64,000 nt of DNA from an uncultured Alphaproteobacteria bacterium (GCA_902621855.1 CACNNQ010000006.1:1-64000); one strand, 5' to 3'; numbered from the stretch's first letter, positions 27,270-38,054 are shown. Translations and numbers: made by a program. Notes: generated by a model not told the origin, from the sequence alone.

Positions 27270-28626
27270 GTAATAAATATTCTCGCTCCCAAGAACTTAT
27301 TACAGATAAATATGCTTGATATTCAACTCTTCTTATCGCAGCAATCGACCTTACAAATTTTTCATTAAATATTAATTTTATATCTGCATCATTTTCAAAG
27401 AGAGTTAATGATTCATCCATATTTTTTGGTAGAGTAGAATTTTTATCTTTAAATGCACTATCTTTGGTTTCTGGATTTGGTTTTAAATTATTCTTCATTC
27501 CTAAATATCCTGAAGCTAAATTAGCTGCAAAAACTAGATATGGATTTGTATCAGATCCAGGAATTCTATTTTCAATACGTATATTCCTTTCCTCAATTGA
27601 TGGAATTCTAAAACCACAACTTCTATTACCTATTCCCCATTTAACATTTTTAGGAGCACCATAAGTTGCAAATAGCCTTCTAAATGAATTTATATTTGGA
27701 GCGTATATTGGCATCAACAATGGAGTATATTTTTCTAAACCACCTAAATAGTTTTTCATTTTTTTTGAAATTTTAGATGATTGATTAAAAAAAATATTTT
27801 TATTTTTTTCATTATATATCGATTGATGTATGTGCATTGCGCTACCAGGTTGGTTTTCCATAGGTTTTGCCATAAATGTTGCATGAAGTTTATGTTTCAA
27901 AGCTGATTGTCTTAGAGTACGTTTAAATAAAAATACCTGATCTGCTAGATCTAAAGGATCACCATGCTGAAAATTAATTTCCATCTGAGCTGAACCAGAT
28001 TCATGATTAATAGTATCAATTTCAATATTTTGTGCTTCACAATAATTATATACATCCTCAAAAAGATGATCAAATTCGTTAACAGCATCTATACCCAAGG
28101 CTTGCTTACCTGTTTCTTGTCTACCTGATTGACCCACTGGCACTTCAAGGGGGTAATCTGAGTCAGCATTAGGTTTCACTAAATAAAATTCTAACTCTGG
28201 TGAAACTATTGGAGTTAATTTATCTTTTTTATAAAGTTTAAGAATATTTTTTAGAGCATTCCTACTAGAATTTATAACATCATCTCCGTTAAGATTTATT
28301 GTATCACAAATAATTTGTGCAGTAGGGTCGTCATACCATGGCACTACTCTCATTGTATCAAAATCTGGTTTTAAAATTACATCAATGTCAGTTGGATTGT
28401 AAACACTTCTAGGTAAAGCACCAGCAGAGTCCTCAGTTGCATAATCTCCTGATATCGTTTGAATAAAAGTTGATTGTGGTAATCTGTGACTTTCATCTTC
28501 CAGTCCTTTTAAAAATTTATTTGTTGGTAAAATTTTTCCCCTTGCTATACCTCCAAGATCAGGAACTAAACATTCAACTTCTGTAATAGATTTTTCATGA
28601 AACCAATTTTGAAATTTTTCAATCAT
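27259..28626 (-). CDS. puuA: Glutamine synthetase family, probable gamma-glutamylputrescine synthetase
   Basis: VSPELEFYLV, NHESGSAQMEINFQHGDPLDLADQVFLFKRTLRQSA, FMAKPMENQPGSAMHIHQS; beside polyamine transporter. Confidence 0.88.
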   Translation of the reverse strand: MIEKFQNWFHEKSITEVECLVPDLGGIARGKILPTNKFLKGLEDESHRLPQSTFIQTISGDYATEDSAGALPRSVYNPTDIDVILKPDFDTMRVVPWYDDPTAQIICDTINLNGDDVINSSRNALKNILKLYKKDKLTPIVSPELEFYLVKPNADSDYPLEVPVGQSGRQETGKQALGIDAVNEFDHLFEDVYNYCEAQNIEIDTINHESGSAQMEINFQHGDPLDLADQVFLFKRTLRQSALKHKLHATFMAKPMENQPGSAMHIHQSIYNEKNKNIFFNQSSKISKKMKNYLGGLEKYTPLLMPIYAPNINSFRRLFATYGAPKNVKWGIGNRSCGFRIPSIEERNIRIENRIPGSDTNPYLVFAANLASGYLGMKNNLKPNPETKDSAFKDKNSTLPKNMDESLTLFENDADIKLIFNEKFVRSIAAIRRVEYQAYLSVISSWEREYLLLNV

Positions 28627-28676
28627 ATTGAGACTGTTTGTTTACTAATTATTATTAAACCATTAAAGATAAGTTA

Positions 28677-29999
28677 ATGTTTACTACAAAAAAAAGAACC
28701 TTTAATCAACATGATAATGAAAAAGAGAGTTTTTATAAATATTCAGCACCTAATTTTTCTAGTCAAATAACATTAAATGAGAATATTTCAACTGATGTAT
28801 GTATTATTGGAGGTGGGTTAACAGGTATTTCTTCAGCATTAAATTTATCTAATCAAGGTTTATCAATAACTATTTTGGAAGCAAATAAAGTTGGATCTGG
28901 TGCTTCTGGTAGGAATGGTGGTCAACTAGGAATTGGAATGAGAAAAGATCAATTCTACTTAGAAAAAAAATTTGGTATTGAAAAGGCAAAATTTTTTTGG
29001 AAAATTGGATTAGATGCTGTTTCAAATGTAGTTAATTTAATTGAAAAATACAAAATTGATTGTGCACTTAGACAAGGTGTTCTTCATGTAGGCAACACAA
29101 AAAAAGATTATAAATATTTTCAAGATGAAATTGAGCACATGCAGAAAAATTATAGTTATAATAACTACGAATACTTCGACCACAATTCAATAAGAGATGA
29201 AGTTAATAGTGACAGATATTTTTCTGGAATGCTTTTAAAGGATTCTTATCATTTAAATCCATTAAAACTGACATATGGCTTAGCAGAACAGTGTTTAGCA
29301 AATGGAATAAATATATATGAAAATTCTCCAGCTGATAAAATTGTTGATAATCAAAAAGAAGTTATAATTCATTCTGGAAAAAATATTATTAAAGCGAAGA
29401 AAGTAATTATTGGTTGCAATGGTTACCTTGATAATCTTTTAGGGTCAAAAAGAAATTATTTTATGCCGATAAATAATTATATTATTGCAACAGAACCTCT
29501 CGGAAAAGATCTAGCAAGTAAATTAATCAAAAGAAATTGTGGTGTAATAGATTCTAGATTCATGATTGATTATTATAGGTTTTCTGAAGACTACAGACTT
29601 CTTTTTGGAGGACCTGAAACAATTACATCTCATTTTGTAAAAGATGCAAAGAGTTTTGTCTCTAAACGAATGTATAAAGTTTTTCCTGAATTAAAAAAAT
29701 TTAAAATTGAGTTTTCCTGGGGAGGTACCTTGGCAATATCAATTAATAGATTACCTATTTTTGGAACTATAATGAACCAAAAGTTATATTATGCCCATGC
29801 TTACTCTGGGCATGGCTTAGCTATGAGTATTATGGGTGGAAAAATGGTAGCTGAAAAAATTTTAAATAAATCCAATAACTTTGATATGTTTGAGCAAATT
29901 TATCATTTTAAAATTCCAGGTGGCAACATTTTTAGAAGACCATTGTATTCCTCAGCCATTATTTATTATAGATTAATGGATTATTTAAATAGATTGTAA
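28677..29999 (+). CDS. puuB: FAD-dependent oxidoreductase, probable gamma-glutamylputrescine oxidase
   Basis: DVCIIGGGLTGISSALNLSNQGLSITILEANKVGSGASGRNGGQLGIG; divergent from puuA. Confidence 0.87.
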   Translation: MFTTKKRTFNQHDNEKESFYKYSAPNFSSQITLNENISTDVCIIGGGLTGISSALNLSNQGLSITILEANKVGSGASGRNGGQLGIGMRKDQFYLEKKFGIEKAKFFWKIGLDAVSNVVNLIEKYKIDCALRQGVLHVGNTKKDYKYFQDEIEHMQKNYSYNNYEYFDHNSIRDEVNSDRYFSGMLLKDSYHLNPLKLTYGLAEQCLANGINIYENSPADKIVDNQKEVIIHSGKNIIKAKKVIIGCNGYLDNLLGSKRNYFMPINNYIIATEPLGKDLASKLIKRNCGVIDSRFMIDYYRFSEDYRLLFGGPETITSHFVKDAKSFVSKRMYKVFPELKKFKIEFSWGGTLAISINRLPIFGTIMNQKLYYAHAYSGHGLAMSIMGGKMVAEKILNKSNNFDMFEQIYHFKIPGGNIFRRPLYSSAIIYYRLMDYLNRL

Positions 30000-30917
30000 T
30001 TATTTAATTGCTCTTCTTAATCTGTCATTTATAGTTTTGCCAAGTCCTTTATTAGGTATTTCTACTACAGCAATTTTTTTGCATCTGCTTTGATCTAATT
30101 TATGAAGATAATGATAAAAATTTTTTGCTGCTTCATTTAAATTTTTTTTATTACTCAAATTTAAATTAATTATTTTAGACCTTAATTTATTATTACCAAA
30201 ATTTAATAAACCTTCATTTTTAAATATTCTCTTAGCATTCATTCTTATTGGTTTTAAAGGTGAATAATGTTTTTTTAAATTACCAGGAGAAATTGAGGAT
30301 TTTTTTTTGATTTTTACTTTTGCAAATTTGTTTAAATCTTCAACAGTAATACTTCCATATCTTAGTACTTCAATTTTATTTTTATTATCAATTCTTACAA
30401 CTGTAGATTCTAGTCCGTGAGTTGATTGTTTATCTTTTAAAACAAAAATTTTTTTTTGTAGAATAGGATCAATATCCATAATATTAGTTACAGAAGTTCT
30501 TTCTGACAGATTAGCACTAGGAGCTGCAATAGGTAGGCCAAATAAAGTAATTAATTTTTTAGCCAATTGATTACCAGGAATTCTACAGCCAACTAAAGTT
30601 GAGTTATTAGAGACTAATTTTGATATTTTAGAATTTTTCCGTTTCTTTAATATTATAGTTAGAGGACCGGGCCAAAATTTTGAACCTAATTTTTTTTCAA
30701 ATTCACTTAAAAAAAAATATTTCTCTATTTGTTTAATACTTTTAAAGTGACAGATAATTGGATTAGCTCGTGGTCTTTTTTTTACTTTAAAAATAGATTT
30801 TATAGCCTCATCATTTGTTGCATCAGCTCCAATACCAAACACTGTTTCTGTGGGAAATATTACAAGTTCTCCACTGCTTAATAAATTTTTAGCAATATCT
30901 AACTTATTTTTTTTCAT
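30000..30917 (-). CDS. L-threonylcarbamoyladenylate synthase (Sua5/YwlC/TsaC)
   Basis: LLSSGELVIFPTETVFGIGADATNDEAIKSIFKVKKRPRANPIICH; APSANLSERTSVTNI; Sua5-type C-terminal extension with SPGNLKKHYSP. Confidence 0.95.
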   Translation of the reverse strand: MKKNKLDIAKNLLSSGELVIFPTETVFGIGADATNDEAIKSIFKVKKRPRANPIICHFKSIKQIEKYFFLSEFEKKLGSKFWPGPLTIILKKRKNSKISKLVSNNSTLVGCRIPGNQLAKKLITLFGLPIAAPSANLSERTSVTNIMDIDPILQKKIFVLKDKQSTHGLESTVVRIDNKNKIEVLRYGSITVEDLNKFAKVKIKKKSSISPGNLKKHYSPLKPIRMNAKRIFKNEGLLNFGNNKLRSKIINLNLSNKKNLNEAAKNFYHYLHKLDQSRCKKIAVVEIPNKGLGKTINDRLRRAIK

Positions 30918-30974
30918 ATTTTTTTATAAAATGTTTCCATCTATCTTTAAAATAGTTATTATCAATACTTGTAT

Positions 30975-31607
30975 ATGGGAAAAGTTATAGCATTTTCGAA
31001 TCAAAAAGGTGGTTCAGGTAAATCGACTCTTTCAGCAAATTTATCAGTTTTGTGGAGCAATAGTGGCTACAAAGTAGCTGTTATAGATGCTGATGCACAA
31101 AAAAGTCTATCATATTGGCTTGAAGCTAGAAAATCTTACTATGGTGAAGATGATACTGGAATAACTCAATTAAATTTTGATATCAGGAATTTAATAGATG
31201 AAATTAAAGCAATAAAAAGAAAATATGATTTTATAATAATTGATAGCCCTCCATCTATAACTTTTGAAACAATGCAGGTTGTAAAAGCTTCCGATAGGGT
31301 ATTTGTTCCAGTACAACCAAGTCCAGTAGACTTAATGGCTACACTGCCTTTTTTAAAAATTGCAAAACAAGAGAGAAAAAATCCAATAATTATTCTTAAT
31401 AGAGTTATGCCGAGAGCAAAATTAACTGACGCAATGATTTTGCGTTTAAGATATGCCGGTGCTAAAATTGCTCGCTCCCGACTTTCTAGCAAAGTATTAT
31501 TTGCAGAAACATTTTCAGTTGGAAGGGGCGTAGTTGATATAAGTGTTACATCAGACGCTTCAAAAGAAATAATTAATGTTGGAAACGAAATTTTAAGAAA
31601 TTTCTAA
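30975..31607 (+). CDS. ParA-family ATPase (orphan, no ParB alongside)
   Basis: MGKVIAFSNQKGGSGKSTLSANLSVLWSNSGYKVAVIDADAQKSLSYW: deviant Walker A. Confidence 0.9.
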   Translation: MGKVIAFSNQKGGSGKSTLSANLSVLWSNSGYKVAVIDADAQKSLSYWLEARKSYYGEDDTGITQLNFDIRNLIDEIKAIKRKYDFIIIDSPPSITFETMQVVKASDRVFVPVQPSPVDLMATLPFLKIAKQERKNPIIILNRVMPRAKLTDAMILRLRYAGAKIARSRLSSKVLFAETFSVGRGVVDISVTSDASKEIINVGNEILRNF

Positions 31608-31611
31608 CTTA

Positions 31612-32907
31612 ATGTCTGATATTACAACTGTTATACTTGCTGCAGGTAAAAGTACAAGATTTAAAGCAAGTACATCAAAGCTTGTTTACCCATTATGTGG
31701 ATTACCAATTGTTTCACATATTTTTAATATTGCAAAAAAAATATCAGGTAAAAATATATTAATTGTATCTAATGAAAAAAATAAAGAAGAATTAAAGTTG
31801 ATATTAAATACCTCTAAGTTAGTTGTTCAAAAAAAACAAAAAGGAACTGCTGATGCAATTGAGCAAGTTAAAAAATATGTTAAATCAAAAAATATTTTAA
31901 TTTTATTTGGAGATACACCTTTAGTTGAAGTCAAAGATATAAGAAAACTAGTAAGTAAATTTAAAAAAAGTAAAGCGAAAGCTTCATTAATAGCATTTTA
32001 TACTTCAGAACCACATGGTTATGGTAGGTTGTTATTAAATAATAACTATGTTGAAGAAATAATAGAGCAAATAAATTTAAAACCCGAACAAAAAAAAATC
32101 AATTTATGTAATTCTGGCATCTTAATAGCAAATACTAAATTATTATTTGATAATTTAAAAAATATTAAAGAAAATAAAATTAAAAAAGAAAGATATCTTC
32201 CTGATATATGCAAAATTTTTTCAAAAAAAAATATTCCTATAAATTATATAGAGTGCAACAAAGAAACAATGTTGGGCATAAATACATTGGATGATTTTAA
32301 TGTTGTACAAAATATATTGCAAAAAAAATACGTAAAAAATTTTATAAAAAACGGAGTCAATTTTTTAAAACCCAATACTTGTTATTTAAGCTATGATACA
32401 AAAATTGAACCTACTGTCACAATTGAAAACAATGTTACGATTAAGGAAAAAACAACTATAAAAAAAGGTTCAATAGTTAAAAGTAATTCATACTTAGAAG
32501 AAGTTACAATAGATGAAAATTCACATATTGGTCCAAGTGCTAGATTAAGGCCAAAAACAAAAATTGGCAAAAAATCAAAGATTGGTAACTTTGTTGAAAT
32601 TAAAAATTCTAAAATTGGAAATAATGTTTCTATTGCCCATCTTTCATATGTTGGAGATTCAGAAATAGGAAACAATGTGAATATAGGTGCTGGAACAATA
32701 ACTTGTAACTATGATGGGAAGAAAAAACACAAAACGATAATTAAGGATAATGTGTTTATAGGTTCAAACACTTCACTCATTGCTCCAGTTGTAATTGAGT
32801 CTAAATCTAGAATTGGCGCAGGTAGTGTAATAACTAAAAATATTCCCAAAAATTCACTTGCTATTGAAAGATCGGCCTTAAAAATTCTAAGAAATAAAAG
32901 ATCATAA
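31612..32907 (+). CDS. glmU: Bifunctional GlcNAc-1-P uridyltransferase / GlcN-1-P acetyltransferase
   Basis: VILAAGKSTRFKASTSKLVYPLCGLPIVSH; left-handed beta-helix repeats; GAGTITCNYDGKKKHKTIIKDNVFIGSNTSLIAPV. Confidence 0.96.
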   Translation: MSDITTVILAAGKSTRFKASTSKLVYPLCGLPIVSHIFNIAKKISGKNILIVSNEKNKEELKLILNTSKLVVQKKQKGTADAIEQVKKYVKSKNILILFGDTPLVEVKDIRKLVSKFKKSKAKASLIAFYTSEPHGYGRLLLNNNYVEEIIEQINLKPEQKKINLCNSGILIANTKLLFDNLKNIKENKIKKERYLPDICKIFSKKNIPINYIECNKETMLGINTLDDFNVVQNILQKKYVKNFIKNGVNFLKPNTCYLSYDTKIEPTVTIENNVTIKEKTTIKKGSIVKSNSYLEEVTIDENSHIGPSARLRPKTKIGKKSKIGNFVEIKNSKIGNNVSIAHLSYVGDSEIGNNVNIGAGTITCNYDGKKKHKTIIKDNVFIGSNTSLIAPVVIESKSRIGAGSVITKNIPKNSLAIERSALKILRNKRS

Positions 32908-32957
32908 TAATAACCCTTGTTTCAAGATATATTAGGGTTTATGAGCCTCTTCAAATT

Positions 32958-34331
32958 ATGAGCGATAAATGGTCACCCAATAGTTGGAGAAATAAAGATG
33001 CTCTTCATATGCCAAACTATAAGAATGAAGAACGTCTTAATAAAACTTTAAATGAAATTTCCAAATATCCACCTTTAGTTTTTGCTGGAGAAGCGAGACT
33101 ATTAAAAAATAAACTTGGAGATGTTGCAAATGGAAATGCTTTTTTATTACAAGGTGGGGATTGTGCAGAAAGTTTTGCAGACTTTCATCCTGATAATATT
33201 AGAGATACATTTAAAGTTATTTTACAAATGGCTGTTGTTTTGACGTTTGGTGCTTCTTGTCCAATTGTTAAAGTAGGAAGAATTGCTGGACAATTTGCAA
33301 AGCCAAGGTCATCTGCAACAGAAGTTATTAATAATTTAGAACTTGAGTCATATAAAGGCGATATAATTAATGGGATCAACTTTAATCAAAAAGACAGAGA
33401 TCCTAATCCAGATAGATTAATTCAAGCCTACAATCAGTCTGCATCAACACTTAATCTATTAAGAGCTTTCTCTCAAGGCGGTTTTGCCAATTTAAATAAA
33501 ATACATCAATGGAACTTAAATTTTGTTAAGGGTGAGAATGCAGCTAAATTTAGAGAGTTATCTTCTAGAATTGACGAATGCTTATCTTTTATGGAGGCAT
33601 GTGGAATAAATGGAAATAGTGTAAGACAATTAAATGAAACAGACTTCTTTACAAGTCATGAAGCTTTACTTCTTCAATATGAGGAAGCATTAACAAGAAT
33701 AGATAGTACTTCAGGTAAGTGGTACGATGTGTCAGCTCATATGTTGTGGGTAGGTGACAGAACAAGACAACTGGATGGAGCCCATATCGAATTTTTAAGA
33801 GGTATTGAGAACCCTATAGGTATTAAAGTGGGTCCAAGTACAAAGACAGAAGAACTATTAAAAATATTAGATGTGTTGAATCCAAATAATGAAGCTGGAA
33901 AAATAACACTGATTTGTAGAATGGGTCATGAAAAAGTTAGTGGAATACTTCCAAAAATAATTAAGTCAGTAAACTCAGCTGGTAAAAATGTTGTTTGGAC
34001 TTGTGATCCCATGCATGGAAATACTATAAAATCTAACACGGGTTTCAAAACTAGGCCATTAAAAGATATAATTTCTGAAATTCAGCAATTTTTTCAAATT
34101 CACAGAAGTGAAGGAACATATCCTGGCGGAGTCCACTTAGAAATGACTGGTCAAGATGTTACAGAGTGTATGGGCGGTCTTCAAGAAATAACTGATGAAG
34201 ATCTAAAAAATAGATATCATACATATTGTGATCCGAGACTAAATGCCTCGCAGTCTCTAGAATTGGCTTTTTTATTATCAGATTTTTTAAAAGAAGAAAA
34301 ATTGCTCTCAAAGCAATCTTCAAATTTATAA
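32958..34331 (+). CDS. 3-deoxy-7-phosphoheptulonate synthase class II
   Basis: FLLQGGDCAESFADF, GQFAKPRS, WTCDPMHGNT, PGGVHLEMTGQDVTEC. Confidence 0.96.
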   Translation: MSDKWSPNSWRNKDALHMPNYKNEERLNKTLNEISKYPPLVFAGEARLLKNKLGDVANGNAFLLQGGDCAESFADFHPDNIRDTFKVILQMAVVLTFGASCPIVKVGRIAGQFAKPRSSATEVINNLELESYKGDIINGINFNQKDRDPNPDRLIQAYNQSASTLNLLRAFSQGGFANLNKIHQWNLNFVKGENAAKFRELSSRIDECLSFMEACGINGNSVRQLNETDFFTSHEALLLQYEEALTRIDSTSGKWYDVSAHMLWVGDRTRQLDGAHIEFLRGIENPIGIKVGPSTKTEELLKILDVLNPNNEAGKITLICRMGHEKVSGILPKIIKSVNSAGKNVVWTCDPMHGNTIKSNTGFKTRPLKDIISEIQQFFQIHRSEGTYPGGVHLEMTGQDVTECMGGLQEITDEDLKNRYHTYCDPRLNASQSLELAFLLSDFLKEEKLLSKQSSNL

Positions 34332-34352
34332 ATTTATATTTATATAATAATT

Positions 34353-35093
34353 ATGAATTCTAAAGATAAAATTTTATATATTTCGAAATGGATTAAAGAC
34401 TATGCTATATCCATAAATAAGAATCCAACTACACTTGTAATAGGAGTGTCAGGAGGAGTTGACTCTGCACTTACCAGCACCTTATGTGCTCGTACTGGTT
34501 TAAAAACTATAGCTGTTTCAATGCCAATAAAGCAAAATTTATCACAACATGACTTAAGTTTAAGACATTTAGAATTTTTACAACAAAATTACCCAAATGT
34601 AGAAACAAAAATAGTTGAGTTAGATAACGTTTTTAAAACTTTTCAAAATACGATGGAAAATTTTAATAGTGAGTTAGCTTTTGCAAATTCAAGATCTAGA
34701 CTGAGAATGGTAACTCTTTATCAAATAGCTCAAAGTAATAATGGTATAGTTGTTGGTACTGGAAATAAAGTTGAAGATTTTGGTGTTGGATTTTATACAA
34801 AATATGGTGATGGAGGTGTAGATATATCACCAATAGCAGATTGTACTAAAACTGAGGTATGGGAATTAGCTGAAGAAATTGGGGTTATACAAGATATCAT
34901 TAGCGCAGCACCGACAGATGGTTTATGGGATGATAGTAGAAATGATGAAAGCCAGCTTGGTCTTTCGTATAAGCAATTAGAAGAAGCAATGGAAAATAAG
35001 TCTAGTGAATACTACAGTAGATATGAAGAAATTAGAAAGCCAAATCTTCATAAGATGAAGCCTATTCCTGTTTGCGAAATTCCTAAAGAATAA
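34353..35093 (+). CDS. nadE: NAD(+) synthase
   Basis: VIGVSGGVDSALTSTLCA; ANSRSRLRMVTLYQIA; GTGNKVEDFGVGFYTKYGDGGVDISPIADCTKTEVW; GLWDD. Confidence 0.95.
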   Translation: MNSKDKILYISKWIKDYAISINKNPTTLVIGVSGGVDSALTSTLCARTGLKTIAVSMPIKQNLSQHDLSLRHLEFLQQNYPNVETKIVELDNVFKTFQNTMENFNSELAFANSRSRLRMVTLYQIAQSNNGIVVGTGNKVEDFGVGFYTKYGDGGVDISPIADCTKTEVWELAEEIGVIQDIISAAPTDGLWDDSRNDESQLGLSYKQLEEAMENKSSEYYSRYEEIRKPNLHKMKPIPVCEIPKE

Positions 35094-35094
35094 T

Positions 35095-36429
35095 ATGAAG
35101 TGTAGGTTCGCTCCTAGCCCTACAGGAAAAATACATATCGGTAATGCTAGATCAGCAATTTTGAATTGGATTTTTTGTAAAAAAAATCAAGGTGAGTTTG
35201 TATTAAGAATTGATGATACTGATGTCAATAGGAGTACTAAAGAATTTGAGAAAAGTATCAAAAATGATCTGACGTGGCTTGGATTGAATTGGAGTTATAC
35301 TTTTAATCAATCCTCAAGAAAAAATATTTATAATGAAAAAATCCAAATTCTTAAACAAAAGAATAGACTTTATCCGTGTTTTGAAACAGAAGAGGAATTA
35401 GCTTTAAAGAAAAAATCTCTATTATCATCTGGTAAACCGCCTATTTATGATAGATCATCACTAAATCTAAGTGATGAAGAAGTAGAAAAAAAAATACAAT
35501 CTGGAATTCAACCTCATTGGAGATTCAAATTAGACGATGAAAAAATTAGTTGGAAAGATATTATTAAAGGGGACGTTTCATTTGATGCTAAAAATTTGAG
35601 TGATCCTGTTTTAATTAGAGCTGATGGAACATTATTATACCATTTACCATCAGTTATTGATGATATTGAAGAAAAAATCACACATATTATTAGGGGGGAA
35701 GATCACATAGCAAATACTGCCTATCATATTCAAATTTTTAGGGCTCTTGAATCTTCAATTCCATCATTTGCTCATCATCCATTCTTAGTTGATGAAACTG
35801 GTAAAGGTTTTAGCAAAAGGCTTGGAAGTCTTTCAATTGAAAATTTTAGAGATGAGGGATATGAGGATATTACGTTACTTAATTATTTTCTTTTTATTGG
35901 TTCGAGTAGTAATATCGATCCAATCAAAGATTTAAATGAAATAGTAAAAAAATTTGATATTCAAAGCTTATCCAAATCTTCTGCAAAATTTTCAATCGAA
36001 TCCCTAAGAAACCTTAATGAAAATACTGTTAAATTATTTAGTTATAATGAGATTAATCATAAGTTAAAAAATATAAAATCTAATTTTCAAAAAGAGAGTT
36101 TTTGGTATTTTATTAAAAATAATATTTCATTTATTAAACAAGCTAAAGAATGGGAAGAGGTAATTATAAAAATAAATAATGCTAAAGATTTAAATATTGA
36201 TGATAATTTTATTAGTACTGCAATTGAAGAATTACCCGAAGATCCTTTTGATGAAAAAACATGGGATCATTGGACATCAAAAATTAACAAAAAAACTGGG
36301 CTTAAAGGAAAAGACTTATTTATGCCTCTGAGGTTAATTTTGACAGGAAAATCTCATGGACCCGAATTAAAATATCTACTACCATTATTTGATAGAAACG
36401 GAATTTTGCAAAAACTTGGAAAAATCTAG
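35095..36429 (+). CDS. gltX: Glutamyl-tRNA synthetase
   Basis: RFAPSPTGKIHIGNARSAILNW; FVLRIDDTDVNRS; IRGEDHIANTAYHIQIF; FSKRLGSLS. Confidence 0.96.
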   Translation: MKCRFAPSPTGKIHIGNARSAILNWIFCKKNQGEFVLRIDDTDVNRSTKEFEKSIKNDLTWLGLNWSYTFNQSSRKNIYNEKIQILKQKNRLYPCFETEEELALKKKSLLSSGKPPIYDRSSLNLSDEEVEKKIQSGIQPHWRFKLDDEKISWKDIIKGDVSFDAKNLSDPVLIRADGTLLYHLPSVIDDIEEKITHIIRGEDHIANTAYHIQIFRALESSIPSFAHHPFLVDETGKGFSKRLGSLSIENFRDEGYEDITLLNYFLFIGSSSNIDPIKDLNEIVKKFDIQSLSKSSAKFSIESLRNLNENTVKLFSYNEINHKLKNIKSNFQKESFWYFIKNNISFIKQAKEWEEVIIKINNAKDLNIDDNFISTAIEELPEDPFDEKTWDHWTSKINKKTGLKGKDLFMPLRLILTGKSHGPELKYLLPLFDRNGILQKLGKI

Positions 36430-36467
36430 TAAATTTTAATTTATACTCTATTAGCGATCTATTAATT

Positions 36468-38054
36468 ATGGAAGACAAAGTATATTTATTCGATACTACA
36501 CTTAGAGATGGTCAGCAAACAACAGGAGTTAATTTTTCTGTTAGTGATAAAATGAATATTTCCCAACATCTTGATGATTTAGGAATAGACTATATTGAAG
36601 GTGGATGGCCAGGAGCAAATCCTACTGATAATGATTTTTTTTCAAGAAATATAAAATTTTCAAAAAGTAAATTGACTGCCTTTGGTATGACAAGAAGACC
36701 AGGCAGAAGTGCTGATAACGATCCAGGATTAAATGCACTTATCAATTCAAGTGCAAGTTGTGTTTGCATTGTAGGCAAATCATCATCATTTCACGTAAAA
36801 AATGCATTAGAAATAACTGAGGATGAAAATTTAAAAATGATAAGTGATAGTATTCACTCAATAAAAACTAAAAACAAAGAGCCAATTTTTGATGCAGAGC
36901 ATTTTTTTGACGGCTTTAAAGAAAATAAAGAGTTTGCATTAAGTTGTATTAAAGCAGCGTATGACGCTGGTGCAAGATGGATTGTTCTTTGTGATACAAA
37001 TGGTGGAACCCTTCCAGATGAAATTTACAATATTGTTTCAGAAGTAGTAAAAGTTATACCAGGTCAAAATGTTGGTATACATGCTCACAATGATACTGAT
37101 AATGCAGTTGCAAATGCATTAGCAGCTATTAATGCTGGAGCAAGACAGATACAGGGAACGATTAACGGTTTAGGAGAAAGATGTGGAAATACTAATTTAA
37201 TTTCCTTAATTCCATCTTTAGTTTTAAAAACAAAATATAAAACAAACATTTCAAAAGATAAATTAAAAAATTTAATTCATATTTCTAGAACATTAAATGA
37301 TATTCTTAACATGCCTTCAAGAAAAAACGCTCCATATGTTGGAGATCATGCTTTTTCTCATAAAGGCGGATTGCATGCATCTGCAATAGAAAAAAATTCT
37401 TCAACTTATGAACATATTGAACCAGAAATAGTTGGCAATTCTAGAAACGTTGTAATTTCTAATCAGGCAGGAAGGTCTAATATTTTAAATCAATTAAATA
37501 AGATTAATATTAATCTGCCTAAAAATGAAATCAACAATATCTTAGAGATTATCAAGGAAAAAGAATCAGAAGGATATTCATTTGATACTGCTTTAGCTAG
37601 TTTTGAATTATTAGTTAGACGTCACCTTGGTCATTTCGAGGATTTTTATAACTTAGAAAAATTTAGAGTCACAGATGAAAGAAGATGGAATGCTAAAGGT
37701 GAAATTGTAACCGAAGCAGAGGCTACAGTATTTTTAAAAGTTAAAGATTCAAATATGATGACGGTGGGTACTGGAAATGGTCCAGTAAATGCTATTGATA
37801 GTGCATTAAGAAAAGCTCTAATTGATTATTATCCTAATCTCAAAGATTTAAAGTTAACTGATTACAAAGTTATGATTCTTTCATCAGAAAAAGGTACCGG
37901 TGCTATCACGAGAGTTTTAATTGAATCATCTGATTCTACCAATACACATTGGACAACTATTGGCGTATCTCCAAATATTATTGATGCATCTTATAGTGCT
38001 ATATTTGATAGCATTACTTTTAAGTTGTTTAATGATTCAAAGAATAAAAATTGA
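36468..38054 (+). CDS. cimA: (R)-citramalate synthase
   Basis: YLFDTTLRDGQQTTGVNFSVSDKMNISQHLDDLGIDYIEGGWPGANPTDNDFF; IHAHNDTDNAVANALAAINAGARQIQGTINGLGERCGN; LeuA dimer-like C-terminus. Confidence 0.93.
   Translation: MEDKVYLFDTTLRDGQQTTGVNFSVSDKMNISQHLDDLGIDYIEGGWPGANPTDNDFFSRNIKFSKSKLTAFGMTRRPGRSADNDPGLNALINSSASCVCIVGKSSSFHVKNALEITEDENLKMISDSIHSIKTKNKEPIFDAEHFFDGFKENKEFALSCIKAAYDAGARWIVLCDTNGGTLPDEIYNIVSEVVKVIPGQNVGIHAHNDTDNAVANALAAINAGARQIQGTINGLGERCGNTNLISLIPSLVLKTKYKTNISKDKLKNLIHISRTLNDILNMPSRKNAPYVGDHAFSHKGGLHASAIEKNSSTYEHIEPEIVGNSRNVVISNQAGRSNILNQLNKININLPKNEINNILEIIKEKESEGYSFDTALASFELLVRRHLGHFEDFYNLEKFRVTDERRWNAKGEIVTEAEATVFLKVKDSNMMTVGTGNGPVNAIDSALRKALIDYYPNLKDLKLTDYKVMILSSEKGTGAITRVLIESSDSTNTHWTTIGVSPNIIDASYSAIFDSITFKLFNDSKNKN

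Noticed and set aside
31740-32350. Many A-runs in glmU and elsewhere suggesting possible slippage or repeats
   Set aside because: Expected from Lys/Asn-rich coding in an AT-rich genome; reading frames remain intact.
32918-32941. AACCCT...AGGGTT inverted repeat before the DAHP synthase gene
   Set aside because: Only 6-bp arms with a long loop and no U-tract; too weak to call a terminator or attenuator.
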